Shown in pieces: positions 23,994 to 32,360 of a stretch of DNA of 64,000 bases (position 1 is its first letter; each line of letters starts with the position of its first letter). Both the position numbers and the translations under genes were made by a program. The stretch spans positions 4,070,001 to 4,134,000 of the forward strand of contig NZ_CP092827.1 of NCBI RefSeq assembly GCF_022533585.1, in the 5' to 3' direction. The notes under the pieces were generated by a model. It was not told the origin of the DNA and did no database searches. It worked only from the letters and a program-made list of their open reading frames with translations. Source of the stretch: Pseudomonas sp. LS.1a (GTDB lineage: Bacteria; Pseudomonadota; Gammaproteobacteria; Pseudomonadales; Pseudomonadaceae).

Positions 23994-26746
23994 ATGTCTC
24001 CAAGCCACATCAACACCGCCGGCGTGAGCTACGTCCGCGACCACTTGAGCCACGTGCCGCGCCCGGACCGCGAAGCCAACCGGGCGATCCGGCAATGGCT
24101 GGCGCAGCAGGGCTTTGATCTCGACCCCGACCAGATCGACGTCGTGACCCTGCACTACCGCCCCGATGGCCCGGCCCGCTACCTGGCGGCGGTCAGCCAA
24201 TGCGTCAGCCTGACCCAGGCATTGCTGGGCAACTGGCAGGGAGCGTCCAACAACGACCTGTTCGGCGCCTTGTTCCATGCTCCCTGGGCCGGCACCCTGC
24301 CCGACCAGCCGCTGCACCTGGTCGAGACCCTGCCAGCGCCAGCTTTCAACGCTTACGGCACCGCATTCGAGGTGTTCAATGGGCTATTCCGTCGCACCAC
24401 ACCGCAGCGCTATGACGCCTCGACCCACCTGCCGATCGCCGCTGAAGCCTTCCAGCGCTTCATCGAGGCACTGGACTTCCACATGCCATTCAAAGCCCAG
24501 CTGGACCGCTACTGGGGCGAACACCTGCAAGACCACCGGCTGGCCTGCAAACTCAATTTCATCGCGGCCTGCAACAAGCAGGTCGGCGAAGGCAGCCTTG
24601 GTGAAGCGGCCAGAAGACTCGTCTGGCAAGCCGCAGGGTTGATGCCAGCTGGCGCAAAGCTGCGCAAGAGCACGCTGAACATCTATGGCTACGCCGCCAC
24701 CGACATCCTCTACCTGAACGACGCCGCCAGCGACCTGACCGTGCTATACGTGCCCGGCAACAGCTCACCCCTGCTGGAGTTCGCCAGCGAAAACCACCTG
24801 AAGGACTGGGTCGGCCAGCAGTGCAAAGACCCCGCCAGGCGCCAGGCACTCAAACAGCATTTCCGCCTCGCCGACCTTCCGCAAGGCATCGACTTCAGCG
24901 GCCTGGACACCGCCCTGGAGGGCCTGGGCGCCTACCCGAGCCAACACTCGCTCCCCCCCGAACACGGTTTCTTCAACGACGACGGTACCTGGCCACCCCG
25001 CACCTACGTCAATTCCGGCCCGGCAAGTACAACCCCAGGATCGAGGGTGACCTGTTCCAGGCGCTAGCCGAACGCCAGCGCCAACGCAGCTACGAAGATG
25101 CGGACTTCCTGATTAGCCGCGACAGCCAGGTCAGCAAGGCCCGCTGGCTCGGCTACCTGACCACCACGCTCAACCTGCTGGCGCCTTTGTGCCTGGTGGT
25201 GCCAGGGCTGGCCCCCCTCCTGGCGATGGGCGGCATCGCGCAACTGGGCCTGGGGCTTGACCAGGCAATCAACGGCAAGACGCTGCAGCAAAGGCAGGCC
25301 GGCATTGGCAATATTACCTGGGGCCTGTTCAACGCCCTGCCGCTGGCAATGGCAGGTGCCAACCAGGCAAAGGCCTTGTTCGTGTTCAAAAGCGATGTAT
25401 TCGTGCCGCCCATACGGTTGAACGAACAGATCGGCTACCCGTTGAGTCCGGTCTCGCCACCGCGTATACCGTCGCCGGAAGGTGCCCGTTATTTCCACAT
25501 CCCGGACTCGATCATGCCATTGCCCGAAGGTGACCAGGCCATCGCCGACTCGGTCATACGGGTACCTCGCTATGACAGCGGCTTCGACATGCTGGAAGCG
25601 CAAATCGACGGCTACAGCGACCGGGTGGTCTATGACATGGAACGGGACGTCTTCATCCGCGAGGACGACCTCAACGAGGTCGATCCGGTCGGCTACATGG
25701 CCACCGCTGGCAGCAGGGACCTGATCCCGGCCCCCGTTTCCCGCACCGTCACCAACGCCATGCGCACCCGCAGCCTGCGGGCGTTGGGTATCGACCTTCC
25801 CCTCCCGGTGCATGCCCCGACGCTGGCTGCCAACCGTTACCCGATCCCGAAGAGGATCACCTGCCTGTGGGTTGGCGACAAGCGCCTCAGCGCGCAATTG
25901 CTGGCCAACCTGGGCCAGAATGCCGAGCGACTGAAAGGCAGCGAATATACCCTGCGGCTGTTCCTTTCCAGCGCCGCGCCCGAAGCCTACGCCGAAAACC
26001 TGCACCTGCTGGCCCGGCAGGCCCCCGGCCTGCAAGTGTTGCCACTGGAGGAGCAGGCGTTTTTCAGGGCTTTTCGCCAGAGCAGGTACTACGCGCAGTA
26101 CGATGCCGCGCTGGACGGCAACGGCGGGATCGCCACCAACTATGCCTCGGCATCCGATGTGCTGCGCTACCCGATGTTGCACCACGAAGGGGGGGTGTAC
26201 ATGGACGTGGACGATACCCTGCTCGCCCCCGGGGAGTACCCGCAGGTCATCGACGGGCATCCCGCCGGCAGCCCTGGCGAAGCCATCGATCAGGTGGAGT
26301 TGCGCACAACGCCCGACGGCCTGTTGCTGGCACCGCCCATGTCCAATGAAAAGATGGGCATGAACTGCCTGTACAACACCAGCCTGATCGGTAGCCACCC
26401 CGGCAACCCGACGCTGGAAGCCATTTCCGAAGAGATGCTCGCACGCTTCCAGACCAACCCGGACTTCTACGACAGCAAACCCAGCCTCGCCGATGACCCG
26501 GCAAACTTCTACCGTTACGCCAACCGCCTCAGCCGCCTGACGGGCCCGGCCATGCTCAGCGATGTGGTCGACCGCCACTTGCCTGGGTTACGTACCCTGC
26601 GCCAGGTCATAAACCTCTATGGCACACCGCGGATCAACGAGCACCCTTTCATCGACCTGCCTGGCAGCCAGCAGGCCATGCATGAACTGCTGCCACTCAA
26701 CCGCTTTGCCAAGGTAGGCGGCAACCATTCCTGGAGCAGGACGTGA
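23994..26746 (+). pseudogene. Frameshifted DUF6543/TcdA-TcdB-like glycosyltransferase toxin gene
   Basis: Two overlapping frames together encode a protein of about 917 residues if one base is restored in the C run at 25019-25021. The first frame (23994-25067) carries a region typical of the DUF6543 (dermonecrotic toxin N-terminal-like) family: YWGEHLQDHRLACKLNFIAA, DLTVLYVPGNSSPLLEFASE. The second frame holds a hydrophobic stretch (LNLLAPLCLVVPGLAPLLAM) and a glycosyltransferase domain with SASDVLRYPMLHHEGGVYMD and a DXD motif (DVD, 26204-26212), resembling TcdA/TcdB or Gly_transf_sug enzymes. ATG 23994 has AAGGT about 10 bases upstream. It is either a recently broken gene, a sequencing error or a recoding site. 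Host-targeting glycosylation is inference. Confidence 0.7.
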
Positions 26747-26757
26747 GCCTTGCAGCA

Positions 26758-27153
26758 TCAGCCGCTGCGATGCAGCTTGCTCATCAGCTCTGCCTCGGCC
26801 TGGGTCAGGCCGCAGCTTTCGGTCAGCTCGGCCACGCTGGCCCCCATGCCCACCAGCTTGGCCGCCTGGGTGAAGGTGACATTGTGCGGGTCGCGCTGCT
26901 CCAGTTGCTGGATCTTGTCAGGCAGCGGGGCAACCGCCACCCGCAGGTCGTGCAGCGCCTCGCCCATGCGCACGGTACCGTTCTGGTAGTCGTCCAGGCG
27001 CTTGGCCAGGTCCTTGATGCGCTGGTCACGCAGGGCATCACCCTCGGCCTGCTGCGCAGCCAGCTCGCGCTGGCGCTTGCTGTAGTTGAGGAAAAACCAC
27101 AGGCTCAGCGCCCAGACCAGCGCCAGAAAGATGACAGCAACCTCTAGGATCAA
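26758..27153 (-). CDS. DUF2802 membrane protein at the end of the chemotaxis operon
   Basis: The 131-residue protein has one N-terminal membrane helix (ILEVAVIFLALVWALSLWFF), a coiled-coil segment (residues about 25-80) and a C-terminal helical domain (FTQAAKLVGMGASVAELTES, CGLTQAEAELMSKLHRSG) that looks like a degenerate helix-turn-helix. This is the DUF2802 family, regularly found just after cheW in polar flagellates. Its role is unproven. It starts right after the cheW stop and is convergent with the toxin-like gene. Confidence 0.82.
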   Translation of the reverse strand: MILEVAVIFLALVWALSLWFFLNYSKRQRELAAQQAEGDALRDQRIKDLAKRLDDYQNGTVRMGEALHDLRVAVAPLPDKIQQLEQRDPHNVTFTQAAKLVGMGASVAELTESCGLTQAEAELMSKLHRSG

Positions 27154-27154
27154 C

Positions 27155-27634
27155 TCAGATGTTCTCCAGCTCGGACCATTCTTCCTCGGTCATCATCTTG
27201 TCCAGTTCGACCAGGATCAGCAGCTCGCCGTTCTTGTTGCACACGCCCTGAATGAACTTGGCCGACTCTTCGTTACCCACGTTCGGCGCAGTCTCGATCT
27301 CGGACTGGCGCAGGTACACCACCTCGGCCACGCTGTCGACCAGGATACCGACCACTTGCTTGTCGGCCTCGATGATGACGATACGGGTGTTGTCGGTGAC
27401 TTCGGTCGGCACCAGGCCAAAGCGCTGGCGGGTGTCGATCACGGTCACCACGTTGCCGCGCAGGTTGATGATGCCCAGCACGTAGCTTGGCGCACCCGGC
27501 ACCGGGGCAATTTCGGTGTAGCGCAACACTTCCTGCACCTGCATCACATTGATGCCGTAGGACTCATTGTCCAGACGGAAGGTAACCCACTGCAGGATCG
27601 GATCTTCGGAACCTTGTGCAGACGACTTTTTCAT
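27155..27634 (-). CDS. cheW: Chemotaxis coupling protein CheW
   Basis: The 159-residue protein is a single CheW domain with LQWVTFRLDNESYGINVMQV, EVLRYTEIAPVPGAPSYVLG, INLRGNVVTVIDTRQRFGL and a C-terminal LDKMMTEEEWSELE. It links receptors to CheA at the cell pole. Start ATG 27634 is chosen because GAGG and GGGG-type ribosome sequences lie just upstream; in-frame ATGs at 27658 and 27679 are alternatives. A 41-base gap separates it from parP. Confidence 0.95.
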   Translation of the reverse strand: MKKSSAQGSEDPILQWVTFRLDNESYGINVMQVQEVLRYTEIAPVPGAPSYVLGIINLRGNVVTVIDTRQRFGLVPTEVTDNTRIVIIEADKQVVGILVDSVAEVVYLRQSEIETAPNVGNEESAKFIQGVCNKNGELLILVELDKMMTEEEWSELENI

Positions 27635-27675
27635 TCCCCTACCCTCAAAATCCGCCATCGGCGGTGTGTTCGGTG

Positions 27676-28569
27676 TCATTTCTGTTTGGCGTGCATCTGC
27701 TTGACCGCGCCACTGGCGATCAGCTCGGCCAGTGCGGCGACGTCGAGCAGTGCACACATGTGTTCAATCACCGTGCCGGCCAGCCACGGGCGCTGGCCAC
27801 GCTGGCTGCGCCACTTGATCTCGGACGGGTCCAGGCGCAGCGAGCGGCTGACCTGGTGCACGGCCAGCCCCCATTCGTAGCCCTGCACGGAAATCACGTA
27901 TTGCAGGCCCTGGCGAAAATCATCGCGGTAGCGGTCGGGCATCACCCAACGCGCGGTGTCCAGCACCTTCAGGTTGCCGGCCTGGCAGGTCAGGATGCCC
28001 AGGAACCAGTCGGGCTGGCCGAACAGCGGCGTCAGTTCCTGGCCGGCCAAGGTGTAGATCGAGCCCAGGCACACCAGCGGCACCGCCAGGGTCAAGCCGG
28101 CCACGTCGAACAGCAGGCATTCGAACGGCTCGGCGGCCCAGGCCGGGCGGCCATCGATCATGGCCGGGGGCACTGGCAGGTTGGGTGCCGGCAGGTGCAC
28201 ATCCACCAGCGGCACTGCAGGTTCCACTGTTTGCTCTTCTACCAGCACCGGGATGCTGGCCTCGGCCACCACCTCGCGCTCGACCACCGTCACCACCGGT
28301 GCTTCCACCGGCATCACGCTGGGCAGCACCGCCAGCCTGGGCTCGGCGAAGGGCCGCGGTGCAGGGCTGGCGGCTGTTTCGGCTGACGCCGGCCTGGCCT
28401 GCTGCAAGGCATCACGCGCCTGCTCTTCGCGCACGGCTTCGGCGAACGTGTCCGCCGCGTCCGGCGCCTCGAACAGGTCTTCGGCTTCGGTGGCCTCCTG
28501 CAGCAGGCCGTCGAGGTACGACTGCAGGGCCATCTGTGGCCGGGTGCTGGTTTGCCGGGTCTGGGTCAT
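27676..28569 (-). CDS. parP: ParP-like CheW-domain protein
   Basis: The 297-residue protein has a long acidic and proline/valine-rich N-terminal half (residues 1-140) and a C-terminal CheW-like domain (about 145-290: FECLLFDVAGLTLAVPLVCL, DWFLGILTCQAGNLKVLDTA, WGLAVHQVSRSLRLDPSEIK). This architecture next to a ParA-type ATPase is that of ParP, which joins polar chemosensory arrays to ParC. The ATG overlaps the parC stop (TGATG). Role by analogy with polar Vibrio and Pseudomonas. Confidence 0.85.
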   Translation of the reverse strand: MTQTRQTSTRPQMALQSYLDGLLQEATEAEDLFEAPDAADTFAEAVREEQARDALQQARPASAETAASPAPRPFAEPRLAVLPSVMPVEAPVVTVVEREVVAEASIPVLVEEQTVEPAVPLVDVHLPAPNLPVPPAMIDGRPAWAAEPFECLLFDVAGLTLAVPLVCLGSIYTLAGQELTPLFGQPDWFLGILTCQAGNLKVLDTARWVMPDRYRDDFRQGLQYVISVQGYEWGLAVHQVSRSLRLDPSEIKWRSQRGQRPWLAGTVIEHMCALLDVAALAELIASGAVKQMHAKQK

Positions 28570-29357
28570 CAGGCCACCTGCGCTGCAGTCTTGTAGGTCA
28601 GCAGGTGCTTGAGCAGCGCCCGATAGGCAATCAGCCCGCGACTCTTGCTGTCGAATTGCGAGGGCGTAACGCCCTTGCGGCTGGCATCGCGCAGGCGCGT
28701 ATCCACCGGGATGTAGCCCTGCCACACATGCTGGCCGTAGGTGTCACGCAGCAGCTTGAGCGTGCCCAGCGAAGCCTGTGTACGGCGGTCGAACAGGGTC
28801 GGCACGATCTGGTACGGCAGCGCCTGCTTGCGCGAGCGGTTGACCATGGCCAGGGTACCGACCATGCGCTCCAGGCCCTTGACCGCGAGAAATTCGGTTT
28901 GCACCGGAATCACCAGCTGCTGGCTGGCTGCCAGCGCATTGACCATCAGCACACCGAGCAAGGGTGGGCTGTCGATCAGGGCATAGTCGAAATCCTGCCA
29001 CAGCTGCGCCAGACTCTTGGCGATCACCAGGCCCAGGCCGTTCTGCCCCGGTGACTGGCGCTCCAGCACCGCCAGCGCGGTACTCGACGGCAACAGCGAG
29101 ATGCGTTCGTCGCTGGTGGGCAGCAGCAATTGCCCGGGCAGGCCCTCGGGCACCGCGCCCTTGTGCAGGAACAGGTCGTAGCAGCTGTGCTCCAGGGCAT
29201 CGGGGTTGTGCCCGAAATAGCTGGTCATCGAGCCGTGCGGGTCGAGGTCGACGACGACCACGCGCTTGCCGGCCTCGGCCAGCAGGCCGGCCAGGGCGAT
29301 GGTAGTGGTGGTCTTGCCGACGCCACCTTTTTGATTGGCTACTGCCCAGACTCTCAT
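28569..29357 (-). CDS. parC: ParA-family ATPase ParC, chemotaxis-array positioning
   Basis: The 262-residue ParA/MinD-type ATPase has deviant Walker A NQKGGVGKTTTTIALAGLLA (residues about 9-28), VVVVDLDPHGSMTSYFG as switch I/Walker A', and YALIDSPPLLGVLMVNAL as Walker B. Its place between motD and parP marks it as ParC, which positions chemotaxis arrays at the old and new poles. Start ATG 29357 is chosen over an adjacent TTG. Confidence 0.88.
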   Translation of the reverse strand: MRVWAVANQKGGVGKTTTTIALAGLLAEAGKRVVVVDLDPHGSMTSYFGHNPDALEHSCYDLFLHKGAVPEGLPGQLLLPTSDERISLLPSSTALAVLERQSPGQNGLGLVIAKSLAQLWQDFDYALIDSPPLLGVLMVNALAASQQLVIPVQTEFLAVKGLERMVGTLAMVNRSRKQALPYQIVPTLFDRRTQASLGTLKLLRDTYGQHVWQGYIPVDTRLRDASRKGVTPSQFDSKSRGLIAYRALLKHLLTYKTAAQVA

Positions 29358-29438
29358 CAAGCAAACTCTATCTATTGATTTGGCAGGGACACTGCTGGGG
29401 CAACTGTCTTGCTCAACATTTGAAAGCTCGCGCGATCA

Positions 29439-29526
29439 GTGTGGGAGCGGGTTTACCCGCGAACACCGGCCCAGCCGGTGCCATGCACCGTGTCACCTTC
29501 TTCGCGGGTGAACCCGCTCCCACAGG
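29439..29526. repeat. REP pair, inverted
   Basis: Copies around 29439-29466 and 29499-29526 lie in the 222-base motD-parC gap. A short CACCGGCCCAGCCGGTG dyad lies between them. Confidence 0.9.
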
Positions 29527-29579
29527 GGACAGTACTGCATTCAAATTTGTGTTCGTAGCAACGTCGGGGAATTGACGGT

Positions 29580-30437
29580 TCACTGCCCCGCCACCGTTGC
29601 TGGCGTTGCCGGTGCACTTTGTGTGCCAGCCCGGCGCAATGCGGCATCCGGCGTGGCATTGGCGCTGCCCGAGCCAGTCAGGCTGCGGCGCACTTCGAGG
29701 TTGCGCGAAATCACCAGCACCACGCGGCGGTTGCGCGCCCGGCCCTCGGCAGTGTCATTGCTCGCCACCGGCTGGTACTCGCCGTAGCCGACCGAGGCCA
29801 TGCGCGCCGGGTTGACCCCTTCCATGGCCAGCAGGCGCACGATGCTCGCCGCCCGCGCCGACGACAGCTCCCAGTTGGTCGGGTACTGCGCGGTGCGGAT
29901 CGGCAGGTTGTCGGTAAAGCCTTCGACATGCACCGGGTTGGCGAACGGTTTGAGAATGCCGGCCACCTTCTCGATGATGGCAAATGCCTTGTCGCTGGGC
30001 ATGGCATCGCCGCTGCCGAACAGCAACGATGAGTTGAGTTCGATCTCGATCCACAGCTCATTGCCGCGCACGGTCATCTGGTCGCTGTTGATCAGGTCGC
30101 CAAAGGCATCGCGCACGTCATCGCTGATGGTTTTCAGCGGGTCGACACTGGTCGCCCCCAGGCCCGCCTCGGTCTGCTCGCTGTCCTTCACCAACGGCTC
30201 GGCCGGGCGCACGCTCAGCGGCCGCTCTTCGCCGATGGGGATCGGCTTCATGCTGCGCTCGGGGTCGTTGAACACGCCGAGCAAGGCCTGGGAAATGACC
30301 TTGTACTTGCCCTCGTTGATCGAGGAAATCGAGTACATCACCACGAAAAAAGCGAACAGCAAGGTGATGAAGTCGGCGTACGACACCAGCCAGCGTTCGT
30401 GGTTTTCGTGTTCCTCGGTATGACGACGGCGACGCAT
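29580..30437 (-). CDS. motD: Flagellar stator protein MotD (MotB-type)
   Basis: The 285-residue protein has the MotB-type single membrane span with the proton-binding aspartate (WLVSYADFITLLFAFFVVMY, Asp22) and a C-terminal OmpA/peptidoglycan-binding domain (about 140-255: VHVEGFTDNLPIRTAQYPTN, WELSSARAASIVRLLAMEGV, GYGEYQPVASNDTAEGRARN). It anchors the stator to the cell wall and forms the proton channel with MotC. It is 3 bases after motC. Confidence 0.95.
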   Translation of the reverse strand: MRRRRHTEEHENHERWLVSYADFITLLFAFFVVMYSISSINEGKYKVISQALLGVFNDPERSMKPIPIGEERPLSVRPAEPLVKDSEQTEAGLGATSVDPLKTISDDVRDAFGDLINSDQMTVRGNELWIEIELNSSLLFGSGDAMPSDKAFAIIEKVAGILKPFANPVHVEGFTDNLPIRTAQYPTNWELSSARAASIVRLLAMEGVNPARMASVGYGEYQPVASNDTAEGRARNRRVVLVISRNLEVRRSLTGSGSANATPDAALRRAGTQSAPATPATVAGQ

Positions 30438-30440
30438 GGG

Positions 30441-31181
30441 TTACTCCATGAAGCCTTGCAGCTTCAGCTCGATCGAGCGCGGGTTCTCACCCTCGGCAAT
30501 CGACAGCAAGCCCTCGAGCAGCATCTCGCGGTAGCGCGACTGGCGCATGACGACGGCCTTGAGCTTGTTGGCGATCGGCAGCAGCACCAGGTTGGCGCTG
30601 GCCACCCCGTAGATGGTCGCGACAAAGGCCACGGCAATGCCGTTACCCAGCTGCGACGGGTCGGCCAGGTTGCCCATCACGTGGATAAGGCCCATCACCG
30701 CACCGATGATGCCAATGGTGGGCGCATAGCCCCCCATGCTCTCGAATACCTTGGCGGCCTGGATATCACGGCTTTCCTGGGTCAGGAAATCGACTTCAAG
30801 AATGCTGCGGATGGCCTCTGGCTCGGCGCCATCCACCAGCAGCTGCAGGCCCTTGCGCGCATACGGGTCAGGCTCGCTGTCGGCCACCCCTTCCAGGCCC
30901 AGCAGGCCTTCCTTGCGCGCGGTCAGGCTCCAGTTGACGACGCGGTCGACCCCGCCCGCCAGGTCGACCCGTGGCGGAAACAGGATCCAGCGCAGAATCT
31001 GCAAGGCACGCTTGAACGACGACAGTGGCGACTGCAGCAAGGCCGCCGCCAGGGTGCCGCCCAGCACGATCAGCGCCGCCGGACCATTGATCAGGGCACC
31101 GACATGGCCGCCTTCGAGGAAGTTGCCACCGACGATGGCGACAAAGGCGAGGATCAGGCCGATCAGGCTGAGCACGTCCAT
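30441..31181 (-). CDS. motC: Flagellar stator protein MotC (MotA-type)
   Basis: The 246-residue protein has four membrane segments, with helices 3-4 at GGYAPTIGIIGAVMGLIHVM and GIAVAFVATIYGVASANLVL. It carries the MotA/TolQ/ExbB signature around them, with a charged cytoplasmic loop of about 100 residues between helices 2 and 3 that contacts FliG. It forms the MotCD proton-driven stator. ATG 31181 overlaps the cheB stop by one base (TGATG). Confidence 0.95.
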   Translation of the reverse strand: MDVLSLIGLILAFVAIVGGNFLEGGHVGALINGPAALIVLGGTLAAALLQSPLSSFKRALQILRWILFPPRVDLAGGVDRVVNWSLTARKEGLLGLEGVADSEPDPYARKGLQLLVDGAEPEAIRSILEVDFLTQESRDIQAAKVFESMGGYAPTIGIIGAVMGLIHVMGNLADPSQLGNGIAVAFVATIYGVASANLVLLPIANKLKAVVMRQSRYREMLLEGLLSIAEGENPRSIELKLQGFME

Positions 31182-32314
31182 CAGACGCACGCCTCCACCA
31201 GGTGCTTGCCGATTTCGTCCAGGCTGTACACCGCGTCGGCCAGGTTGGCCTTGACGATGGCCATGGGCATGCCATAGATCACGCAGCTGGCTTCATCCTG
31301 GGCCCACACCGTGCTGCCGCCCTGCTTGAGCAGGCGCGCACCTTCGCGGCCATCGGCGCCCATGCCGGTAAGCACCACCGACAGCACCTTGTCGCCATAC
31401 GACTTGGCCGCCGAGGCGAAGGTGATGTCCACGCACGGCTTGTAGTTCAGGCGCTCGTCACCGGGCAGGATCTTCACTGCGCCACGGCCGTCGATCATCA
31501 TCTGCTTGCCGCCGGGGGCCAGCAGGGCCAGGCCAGGGCGCAGCATGTCGCCGTCCTCGGCTTCCTTGACGCTGATGCGGCACAGCTTGTCCAGGCGCTC
31601 GGCAAAGGCCTTGGTGAAGGCCGCCGGCATGTGCTGGATCAGCACGATCGGCGCCGGGAAGTTGGCCGGCAGTTGGGTCAGCACCCGCTGCAGGGCGACC
31701 GGGCCGCCTGTGGAAGTGCCGATGGCCACCAGTTTGTAAGGCTTTCGCTTGGGTGCCGGCGAGTGCGCTGGCGCCGCTGCCGGGGCCGCCGCGCGGGCAG
31801 GCACAGGCGAGCGCGCCACTGCCGGGCTGGCGAAACTGCTGGTGGGTGCGTGGCTGCTGCTTGCTGGCGCAGGCGCTGCGACCGGCGCATGGCTCGCGTA
31901 GCTGCCGAGACGGCGGTTGCTGCGGGAAATGGTATGCACCTTCTCGCACAGCAGCTGCTTGACCTTTTCGGGATTGCGTGAAATGTCCTCGAAGTTCTTC
32001 GGCAGGTAATCCACTGCTCCGGCATCCAGCGCATCGAGGGTGACACGGGCGCCTTCGTGGGTCAGCGACGAGAACATCAACACCGGCGTCGGGCAGCGCT
32101 GCATGATGTGCCGCACCGCGGTGATGCCATCCATCATGGGCATTTCGTAGTCCATGGTGATGACATCGGGCTTGAGCGCCAGCGCCTGGTCGATTGCTTC
32201 CTTGCCGTTGGTCGCGGTACCCACTACCTGGATCGTCGGATCTGCCGAGAGGATTTCCGAGACGCGGCGGCGGAAGAAACCGGAATCATCCACCACCAGG
32301 ACCTTGACTGCCAT
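31181..32314 (-). CDS. cheB: Chemotaxis protein-glutamate methylesterase CheB
   Basis: The 377-residue protein has an N-terminal receiver domain ([20 protein letters not shown], phosphoacceptor in [14 protein letters not shown], about Asp56), an Ala/Pro/Ser-rich linker (residues about 135-185) and a C-terminal methylesterase. Catalytic motifs are [27 protein letters not shown] and [15 protein letters not shown]. It removes methyl groups from chemoreceptors. Start ATG 32314. The linker is longer than in E. coli CheB. Confidence 0.95.
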   Translation of the reverse strand: MAVKVLVVDDSGFFRRRVSEILSADPTIQVVGTATNGKEAIDQALALKPDVITMDYEMPMMDGITAVRHIMQRCPTPVLMFSSLTHEGARVTLDALDAGAVDYLPKNFEDISRNPEKVKQLLCEKVHTISRSNRRLGSYASHAPVAAPAPASSSHAPTSSFASPAVARSPVPARAAAPAAAPAHSPAPKRKPYKLVAIGTSTGGPVALQRVLTQLPANFPAPIVLIQHMPAAFTKAFAERLDKLCRISVKEAEDGDMLRPGLALLAPGGKQMMIDGRGAVKILPGDERLNYKPCVDITFASAAKSYGDKVLSVVLTGMGADGREGARLLKQGGSTVWAQDEASCVIYGMPMAIVKANLADAVYSLDEIGKHLVEACV

Positions 32315-32360
32315 AAACACTCCATTAGGCGGCGCAACCCGCCAGGGTGCGCCACCGAAA

